Shown one piece after another: positions 54,661 through 61,613 of a stretch of 64,000 bases of DNA. The notes beneath the pieces are model-generated. The model worked only from the letters and a program-made list of their open reading frames with translations. It did not search any database and had not been told where the DNA came from. Position 1 is the first letter of the stretch; the number at the start of each line of letters is the position of its first letter. This DNA comes from DASSUW01 sp963830725 (lineage in GTDB: Bacteria; Actinomycetota; Thermoleophilia; Solirubrobacterales; Solirubrobacteraceae), in NCBI GenBank assembly GCA_963830725.1, contig CAWHNO010000008.1:62001-126000 (forward strand), read 5' to 3'. A program made the translations under genes and the position numbers.

Positions 54661-55847
54661 CCTTGATCGTGTGCGCCCTCATCCCGCGGTTCGAGCTCGC
54701 CGTCGCCGCCGGCGGCCGTGAGGTGCTGGCCGCCGGGCCGGTGGCGCTGGCGCCCGAGGCGGGGCGCGAGCAGTTCATCGGCGAGGCCTCCGCGGCCGCC
54801 GAGGCCCACGGCGTGCGCGCCGGCCTGCGGCTGGGGGAGGCGCTCGCGCGCTGTCCGGCGCTGCGGCTCGTGACGCCCGACCCCGCGGGGGTGGCCGACG
54901 AGTGGGAGCGCCTGCTGGCCGCGCTCGAGAACGTCGGCGCGGCGGTCGAGCCCGGCCGGCCCGGCCTCGCCTGGTTCGACGCCCGCGGCCTGCGCAACCT
55001 GCACGGCGGCTCGGTCGAGGGGGTGATCGCGGCGGCGCGGCGCGCGCTCGGCACACCGGTGCGCCTGGGAGCGGCGCCGTCGCGCTTCGCCGCCCTGGCG
55101 GCGGCCAGCCGTGCTCGCGTGCGCCGCGCGGAGGTGGCTCCCGAGAAGCGCCTCGCCGCCTACCTGGCGCCGCTGCCGGTCGACCTGCTCGCCACCCGGC
55201 CCGAGACCGCCGCGCTGCCGGAGACCCTCGAGCGCTTCGGGATCCGCACGCTCGGCGAGCTCGCCACCCTGCCGCGCGCCGCCCTGGCCGACCGCTTCGG
55301 CCCCGCCGGGCCGCTGGCAAAGGACCTCGCGCGCGGCAAGGACTCCCCACTCAAGCCCCGCCGCGCGGCCGAGAACCTCGAGGAGCGGCTCGAGCTGCCG
55401 GAGTCGGCCTCCGGCCAGCAGCTCGAGCGCGCGCTCGGCCTGCTGATCGACCGGCTGCTCGCCCGCCGCGAGCGCCGCGGCCGCTCGTTGCGAAGCGCAG
55501 TCCTCGGCGCCAAGCTGGTCGAGGGCGGGAGCTGGCGTACGCGCGTGACCTTTCGCGAGGCGCTGACCGACCCGCGCCGGATGCGGCTGGTGCTCGCTCC
55601 CCGCCTGGCCGAGCTGCCCGCCCCGGCCGACGTCCTCCGCCTGCGCGCCGAGGGCTTCGGCCCACCGCAAGGCGACCAGCGCTCGCTGCTGGCCGAGCCC
55701 GCCACCCTGCGCGCCGCCCGCCTGCGCGAGGCCGTCCGCCAGGCCCGCATCGCCGCCGGGCCGGATGCCGCGCTGCGCATCCTGGCGGTCGATCCCGACT
55801 CGAGAGTGCCCGAGCGCCGCCTGGCGCTGACGCCGTGGGATCCCTGA
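54654..55847 (+). CDS. imuB: ImuB-type Y-family polymerase homologue
   Basis: A 397-residue Y-family protein. It starts FALIVCALIPRFELAVAAGG, where active polymerases have a metal-binding Asp; the second acidic pair is replaced by AWFDARGLRNLHGG. Both losses are typical of ImuB, which is catalytically dead and acts as a scaffold for DnaE2 and the beta clamp. LRLGEALARCPALRLVTPDP, a helix-hairpin region (LPETLERFGIRTLGELATLPRAAL) and a little-finger-like part (LERALGLLIDRLLARRERRGR) follow. The GTG start lies in the SOS box. No imuA/recA-like gene precedes it. Confidence 0.88.
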   Translation: MFALIVCALIPRFELAVAAGGREVLAAGPVALAPEAGREQFIGEASAAAEAHGVRAGLRLGEALARCPALRLVTPDPAGVADEWERLLAALENVGAAVEPGRPGLAWFDARGLRNLHGGSVEGVIAAARRALGTPVRLGAAPSRFAALAAASRARVRRAEVAPEKRLAAYLAPLPVDLLATRPETAALPETLERFGIRTLGELATLPRAALADRFGPAGPLAKDLARGKDSPLKPRRAAENLEERLELPESASGQQLERALGLLIDRLLARRERRGRSLRSAVLGAKLVEGGSWRTRVTFREALTDPRRMRLVLAPRLAELPAPADVLRLRAEGFGPPQGDQRSLLAEPATLRAARLREAVRQARIAAGPDAALRILAVDPDSRVPERRLALTPWDP

Positions 55848-55860
55848 ACCTGGATTCAGG

Positions 55861-56100
55861 TTGAGGCCGCGCCGCCTGGCCGAGCCGCGGCCGGCCACCG
55901 TCGAGGCCGGCCCGGACGGCCACCCGGAGACGATCGACGGCCACGCCATCGAGGCGGTCCGCGAGTCGTGGCTGATCGAGGACCGCTGGTGGACCGACGT
56001 CCCGCTGCGCCGCCGCTACTGGGAGGTCGTCACCGCCGACGGCCGCAACCTCATCGCCTACCGCGATCTCGTGCGCGGCCGCTGGTACACGCAGCGCTAG
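55861..56100 (+). CDS. DUF6504 family protein of the mutasome cassette
   Basis: A 79-residue protein starting at TTG 55861, 13 bases after imuB. It begins MRPRRLAEPRPATVEA, has IEAVRESWLIEDRWWTDVPLRRRYWEVVTADGRNLIAYRDL and ends GRWYTQR. DUF6504 proteins normally lie between imuB and dnaE2 in actinobacteria; their role is not established. Here dnaE2 is displaced by 5.5 kb. Confidence 0.85.
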   Translation: MRPRRLAEPRPATVEAGPDGHPETIDGHAIEAVRESWLIEDRWWTDVPLRRRYWEVVTADGRNLIAYRDLVRGRWYTQR

Positions 56101-56113
56101 GCGGGACAAACCC

Positions 56114-56205
56114 CGGCATTGAGGGTGGCCCGAACCGAGTGTCGACTTTGTACGGCTGAGGCGTACAAAGTCGACACTCGACGTCCGGGCGCCTCCTCAA
56201 TGCCG
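56114..56205. repeat. nested inverted-repeat element
   Basis: Outer perfect arms CGGCATTGAGG (56114-56124) and CCTCAATGCCG (56195-56205) enclose a perfect 19-base stem CGAGTGTCGACTTTGTACG (56136-56154) with its complement at 56162-56180 and the loop GCTGAGG. The AT-richer inner stem contrasts with its surroundings. The outer arms belong to the dispersed repeat also seen at 52648-52700. The element is non-coding, and the sequence between 56206 and 56339 appears to be coding for the aminotransferase. Confidence 0.7.
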
Positions 56206-56339
56206 CAGTTCGAGCCATAGGCTCCGCAAAGTGCGCCCGCCTCCAGACCCTCCTCGCCGAAGAGCGCCAACGCTTTGCGGCCGGCCACCCGCGCTCCGCC
56301 GCCGCCTACGCGGCTGCCCGCCCGCACCTGCTCGGCGGC

Positions 56340-57567
56340 GTGCCCATGACGTGGATGAACCTCGCCGCCGGCGGGTTCCCGCTCTACCTCGACCACGCCG
56401 AAGGCGCCCGCGTCACCGACCTCGACGGCCACACCTACGTCGACTTCGCGCTCGGTGACACCGGCGCCATGGCCGGCCACTCGCCGCCCGCAACCGTCGA
56501 GGCGATCGCCCGTCAGAGCGCCAAAGGGATCACGACGATGATGCCGACCGAGGACGCCGCCTGGGTCGGGCAGGAGCTCGCGCGCCGCTTCGGAGTGCCG
56601 CAGTGGTCGTTCACGCTCACGGCGACGGACGCCAACCGCTGGGCGATCCGGCTCGCCCGCCAGGTGACCCGCCGGCCGAAGATCCTCGTCAACGCCTGGT
56701 GCTACCACGGCAGCGTCGACGAGACGTTCGCGCTCCGCGATGGCGACCGCGTCGTCGCCCGGCCGGGGAACACCGGCCCGCCCGTCGATCTCGCGCAGAC
56801 CACCCGCATCGCCGAGTTCAACGACCCGGAGCAGCTCGAGCAGGAGCTCGCCCACGAGGACGTCGCCGTCGTCCTGATGGAGCCGGCGCTCACCAACATC
56901 GGCATCGTCCTGCCCGAGCCCGGCTACCTCGACGAGGTCCGCCGGCTCACGCGCGAGTACGGGACGCTGCTCATCATCGACGAGACGCACACCTTCAGCG
57001 CCGGCCCCGGCGGCGCCACGCGCGCCTACGGGCTCGACCCGGACATCGTCACGATCGGCAAGGCGATCGCCGGCGGCGTCCCCTCCGGCGCCTTCGGCAT
57101 CACCGACGAGCTCGCGGCGGCGATCACGAGCGACCGCGAGGCCGACATCGAGGACACCGGCGGCATCGGCGGCACGCTGGCCGGCAACGCGCTCTCGCTG
57201 GCCGCCACCCGTGCGACGCTCGAGCACGTCCTCACCGACGAGGCGTTCGAGCGCATGATCGCGCTCGCCACCCGCTTCACCGAGGGCGTCCAGCACGCCA
57301 TCGACGCCCACCAACTCGCAGTGGTCGGTGGCCCAGCTCGGCGCTCGCGTCGAGTACCGCTTCGCCAAGCCCGCGCCCCGCACGGGCAGCGAATCGGCCG
57401 CCGCCGGCGACCGCGAGCTGGAGGACTACCTGCACGTCCACATGGCCAACCGCGGCGTCCTCATCACGCCGTTCCACAACATGGCGCTGATGTGTCCGGC
57501 GACCACCGAGGACGACGTCGATCGGCACACCGAGCTCTTCGGCGACGCTCTCGACCGCCTTACATGA
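56340..57567 (+). CDS. class III aminotransferase, glutamate-1-semialdehyde mutase-like (one frame break)
   Basis: About 409 residues. Family landmarks are YLDHAEGARVTDLDGHTYVDFALGDTGAMAGHSPP, the conserved LIIDETHTFSAGPGGATRAYGLDPD, and the PLP lysine in VTIGKAIAGGVPSGAFG. The frame breaks near 57320, after AIDAHQLA, and resumes VAQLGARVEYRFAKPAPR to the stop at 57567. GTG at 56340 is the first usable start, but the in-frame sequence upstream from 56229 (EERQRFAAGHPRSAAAYAAARPHLLGG) looks like the normal N-terminus, so the true start is lost or hidden by an indel. Confidence 0.82.
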
Positions 57568-57582
57568 CAAGATGTTGCCGAG

Positions 57583-57756
57583 GTGTTACCGATCGCCTAT
57601 CTGGATGCCGGCACGGGGAGCATGCTGCTCCAGCTGCTGGTCGGCGGCATCGCCGCCATCGGCGTCGCGGCCAAGTTCTACTGGCGGCGCGTGCTGAGGT
57701 TCCTGCGCATCCGCAAGGACGAGCCGGATGCCGCCGAGTCGCGCAGCCGCGGCTGA
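57583..57756 (+). CDS. 57-residue single-pass membrane protein
   Basis: Starts at GTG 57583: LPIAYLDAGTGSMLLQLLVGGIAAIGVAAKFYW, then a basic stretch RRVLRFLRIRKDEPDAAESR. The LDxGTGSxLLQ motif followed by one membrane helix and KxYW is a pattern I associate with small proteins encoded beside surface-glycan methyltransferases. It overlaps the methyltransferase start by 29 bases, so the two are coupled. It is easily missed because of its size. Confidence 0.7.
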   Translation: MLPIAYLDAGTGSMLLQLLVGGIAAIGVAAKFYWRRVLRFLRIRKDEPDAAESRSRG

Positions 57757-59140
57757 GAGCAGCGCCGAGGTCGGTTCCTTCCGGGACCCCGACAGCCGCG
57801 TCTTCCTCGACGAGGACGTCGTCTACCGCGTCCTCAGCCCCGACGGCTGGGAGGACTGGCAGGCCCTCGCGGCCACGCCCCTGCTCGACGAGCTGATCGA
57901 ACGAGGCCGCCTGGTCGCCACCGAGCCGGTCGAGCTCGACGACCTGCCGGACCTCACGGCGGGCCCTGCCGTCGGCGCGCTGAGGCACGAGAAGGTCCCG
58001 TTCGTCTCCTACCCGTACGAGTGGCCGTTCTCGATGCTCAAGGACGCGGCGCTGCTCCAGCTCGAGCTCGGCCGCGCCGCGCTGCACCACGACCTCACGC
58101 TCAAGGACGCCTCGGCCTACAACGTCCAGTTCCGCGGCGCGCGACCCGTGTTCGTGGACGTCGGCTCGTTCGAGCGGCTGCGCGAGGGCGAGCCGTGGGC
58201 GGGCTACCGCCAGTTCTGCATGCTGTTCCTCTATCCGCTGATGCTGCAGGCCTACAAGGGCATGCCGTACCACGCCCTCCTGCGCGGATCACTCGACGGC
58301 ATCGCGCCGGCTGAGGCGCGGGCGCTGCTGTCCGCGCGCCGGCGCGGCGTGCTCACCCACGTGATCCTGCACGCGCGGCTCGAGGCCCGCTACGCCGACG
58401 CCGGCGGCCGCGAGGTCAAGCGCGAGCTCAAGCGCGCGGGGTTCGGCAAGGCGCTGCTCGACGCCAACCTGCGCAAGCTGGAGAAGCTCGTCCGCCGGCT
58501 CGAGTTCAAGCCCGGCCGCACCGCCTGGACCGAGTACGGGCGCACGAACACGTACACGGACGAGGAGGCCGCCCGCAAGGCCGAGTTCGTCCGCCAGGCC
58601 GCCGCGCGCCAGCCGAGCGGCCTCGTCTGGGACCTCGGCTGCAACGACGGCACGTACTCGCGCGTAGCCGCCGAGCACGCCGCCGCCGTCGTGGCCGTCG
58701 ATGCCGACCACGCGACCGTCGACGGCCTGTACCGCGCGCTGCGCGACGAGGGGCGCCGGGACATCCTGCCGCTGGTGATGAGTGTCACCGACCCGTCGCC
58801 CGACCTCGGCTGGCGCGGGCTCGAGCGCGCGCGCCCCGAGCGGCGCGGCACGCCCGACCTCGTGCTCGCCCTCGCACTCGTCCACCACGTGGTCATCACC
58901 GGCAACGTCCCCGTGCGCGAGTTCATCGCCTGGCTGCGGTCGCTCGAAGCCGCGCTCGTGATCGAGTTCCCCGAGCGCGACGACCCGATGGTGCAGAGGC
59001 TGCTCTCGGGCAAGACGGAGAAGGCCAACCCGGATTACGAGCGCGAGACGTTCGAGCGCGCCCTCGGCGAGCGGTTCGAGGTCGAGCGCACGGAGCGGCT
59101 CGCCTCGCGGACGCTCTACGAGGCACGTCCACGAGCGTAA
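57728..59140 (+). CDS. SAM-dependent methyltransferase
   Basis: A 470-residue protein. The N-terminal ~250 residues are family-specific (FVSYPYEWPFSMLKDAALLQLEL, KDASAYNVQFRGARPVFVDVGSF). A class I methyltransferase domain follows, with motif I GLVWDLGCNDGTYSRVAAEH, motif II VVAVDADHATVDGL and LVLALALVHHVVITGNVP. This two-part form is found in genes for lipid or glycan modification. It is flanked by a small membrane protein and a membrane sulfatase, so a cell-envelope substrate is likely. Confidence 0.85.
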   Translation: MPPSRAAAAESSAEVGSFRDPDSRVFLDEDVVYRVLSPDGWEDWQALAATPLLDELIERGRLVATEPVELDDLPDLTAGPAVGALRHEKVPFVSYPYEWPFSMLKDAALLQLELGRAALHHDLTLKDASAYNVQFRGARPVFVDVGSFERLREGEPWAGYRQFCMLFLYPLMLQAYKGMPYHALLRGSLDGIAPAEARALLSARRRGVLTHVILHARLEARYADAGGREVKRELKRAGFGKALLDANLRKLEKLVRRLEFKPGRTAWTEYGRTNTYTDEEAARKAEFVRQAAARQPSGLVWDLGCNDGTYSRVAAEHAAAVVAVDADHATVDGLYRALRDEGRRDILPLVMSVTDPSPDLGWRGLERARPERRGTPDLVLALALVHHVVITGNVPVREFIAWLRSLEAALVIEFPERDDPMVQRLLSGKTEKANPDYERETFERALGERFEVERTERLASRTLYEARPRA

Positions 59141-61163
59141 GGGCACTCCACCTCGCCGCCCTGTGGGCGTTCGCGTTCGCGCAGCCGCTGTTCAATCTGC
59201 TCGGCGGCCAGGCGCAGTTCTTCGTCGTGCGCGGGAGCACGGCGGGCGACATCGTGCTGTTCGCGCTCGTCATCACGCTGGTGCCGCCGGCGCTGCTCGC
59301 GCTCGCGGTCTGGCTCGCGGGACGCATCAAGCCGGCCTTGGGCGACGCCCTCCAACTCGTCTTCGTCGGTCTGCTCGCCGCGGCGATCCTGCTGCCGCCG
59401 CTCGGCGAGCTGCTCGGCGGCTCGGCGGTCTCCGTGCCGGTCGCGCTGCTCGCCGGCGGCGGGGCATCGCGCGCTGTATGCGCGCGCCGCGCCGGTGCGC
59501 ACGTTCGTCACGTCATCTCGCCGGCCCCGCTGCTCTTCCTCGTGCTGTTCCTGCTCGTCTCGCCCGTGTCCGAGCTCGTGCTGCCGGAGGGCGGAGCGGA
59601 GGCAGTGGCGGGCGACGGCGCGCTCCAGCATCCCGGTCGTCATGGTCGTGCTCGACGAGCTCCCGGCGACGTCGTTGATGAACGCGAGAGACCGGATCGA
59701 CGCCCGCCGCTATCCGGCGTTCGCATCGCTGGCGCGCGACGCGACCTGGTACCGCACGGCCACGACCGTGGCAGGCCGCACGACCGAGGCGGTCCCCGCC
59801 ATGCTCACCGGCCGCCGGCCGCGTGAAGGCGATCTGCCGATCGCGCTGACCACCCGCAGAGCCTGTTCAGCCTGCTCTCGCGCAGCCATCGGCTCTGCGG
59901 TCATCGAGCCGATCACCGACGTCTGCCCGCCCGATCTGTGTCCCGAGCACCGGCCGGACATCGGCGAATCGCCTGACGGTCGCTCGCCGAGGACGTGCGC
60001 GTCGTCTCCGCCCACCTGCTGCTCCCCGACGACCTCGACGAGGACCTGCCGCCGATCGACCGCGACTGGCAGGGCTTCGAGGACGAGCGCGATCGGCCCG
60101 CGCGCGAACCGTGTACAGCGGCGGCGCTTCATCGAGGAGGTGTTCAGCCGGATCAACAAGGACGACGCGCCGGCGCGCTTCGAGCAGATCGTGCGCGAGG
60201 TGGGTGAGCCGGGTGCGCGGCCGCCGCTGCTGTTCCTGCACGTGAGCATCCCGCACGTCCCGTGGCACTTCACGCCGGAGGGCAAGCGCTACGAGACCCG
60301 CGTGTCGATGCCCGGTGTGGTGGACGGGACGTGGGTCGGGTCGCAGTGGCTGGCGGACCAGGGCTTCCAGCGCCACCTGCTTCAGACCCAGTACGCCGAC
60401 AGGCTGCTCGGTGGCTTGCTGCGCCGGCTGCGGGAGACCGGTCTCTACGACCGCGCGCTGATCGTGGTCGTCGCCGACCACGGCGTGAGCTTCCGTTCGG
60501 GCGAGCGGCGGCGGCGGCCGACGCCCGCCAACGTCCACGACGTCGCCAACATCCCGCTGTTCATCAAGCGCCCGGGGCAGCGCGAGGGCGGGATCGAGGA
60601 CACCGCGGTGCGGACGATCGACGTGCTGCCGACGATCGCCGACGAGCTCGGCCTGCGGCTGGGCGAGCCGGTCGACGGCGTGCCGGTCGGGCGAGCGCGA
60701 CGCGGATCCCGACAACGAGATCGACGTGCCCGACAGCTGGGAGCTCGGGACCACGACCACGTTCGGCACCATCCTGCGCCAGCGCGAGGAGCGGCGGCGC
60801 TACGAGCGCTCGCTGCTGGAGGCCGCCGGGTACGACGCGTTCGCGATGGGCCCGCGGCCCGAGCTGCTCGGCCGCCGCGTGGGAGCGGCGCCGCCCGGCG
60901 ACGGACGGGTCGAGCTCGAGGACCCGGGCCAGTTCGAGGACGTGGACCCGGACTCGCCGCTGCTGCCGATCTGGGTGGCCGGCACCGTGACCGCGCTGCC
61001 CGGCGGCAGCGAGGTCGCGATCGTGGTCAACGGCCGCGTCACGGCCACCACGAAGGTCGACCGCGGCCACTTCGGCGCGCTCGTGCCGCCGAGCGCGCTG
61101 CGGGCCGGCGCGAACCGCGTCGAGGTCTTCGAGATCGACGGCGACACATTTAGGAAGCTCTAG
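59125..61163 (+). CDS. membrane-anchored sulfatase/phosphotransferase (multiple frame breaks)
   Basis: About 680 residues when frames are joined. N-terminal membrane helices (ALHLAALWAFAFAQPLFNLLGG, IVLFALVITLVPPALLALAVWLAG) lead to an alkaline-phosphatase-fold domain: VVMVVLDELPATSLMN, the nucleophile region TTVAGRTTEAVPAMLTGR, LFLHVSIPHVPWHFTPEG, VVVADHGVSFRSGE and NIPLFIKRPGQ, as in LTA-synthase/sulfatase-like enzymes. Breaks occur near 59625, 59862, 59898, 59985, 60105 and 60695. No start codon is visible at the expected position; the frame overlaps the methyltransferase end. Confidence 0.78.
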
Positions 61164-61208
61164 GGTTTCTCCCAGGCTCCCTTGAGGGTCGGGGTGGAAG
61201 ATCGCGGC

Positions 61209-61526
61209 ATGGCTCGTCTGCGCCCTGTGGTCGTCCCCGTCGCATGCCTCGCGCTGGCGACGGCGGCGCCCAGCGCGATCGCGCAACCGCGCAGGCCTGT
61301 CTCGCAATGGGCCGATTCCCCCGCGGCCCATGCCCTGGCCGCCGAGCTCGCGGACCTGGCTCCGCGGGCCGCCCTGTTCCAGCCGGCGACGTCCCTGCCG
61401 CCTGCCGTGCTGACCCCCTCGGGCGAGGCGGCCGTTCCAGACGACCGGCACGCGTCGGCGGCATCCCCCGCAGCCGCCGGCGCTGCCGGCCGTCCACTCG
61501 CTGCGAACGCCCGCGGGCCACCATGA
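61209..61526 (+). CDS. secreted Ala-rich protein of unknown function
   Basis: A 105-residue frame with a convincing signal peptide (MARLRPVVVPVACLALATAAPSAIA) and an Ala/Pro-rich mature part. No motif is visible. The 3' end may be extended by composition alone. A ribosome-binding site is not obvious. Confidence 0.4.
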   Translation: MARLRPVVVPVACLALATAAPSAIAQPRRPVSQWADSPAAHALAAELADLAPRAALFQPATSLPPAVLTPSGEAAVPDDRHASAASPAAAGAAGRPLAANARGPP

Positions 61527-61599
61527 CGACCGGCCCTGCGCGGCGGGAGGGCAGCGTGGCCTCCCGCCGCGGTCGCCGGCTTCCCATCCGTCCCGTATG

Positions 61600-61613
61600 C
61601 GAACATGTGTTCG
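61600..61613. promoter_or_regulatory. SOS box overlapping the dnaE2 start
   Basis: CGAACATGTGTTCG, a perfect LexA operator, contains the GTG at 61607-61609 and touches the second possible GTG at 61613. The flanking TG is shared with the imuB box, giving 16 identical bases. Confidence 0.88.

Noticed and set aside
54441..55949. A 500-residue frame antisense to imuB
   Set aside because: Low-complexity Gln/Ala/Gly-rich translation opposite a clear ImuB; a typical high-GC shadow.
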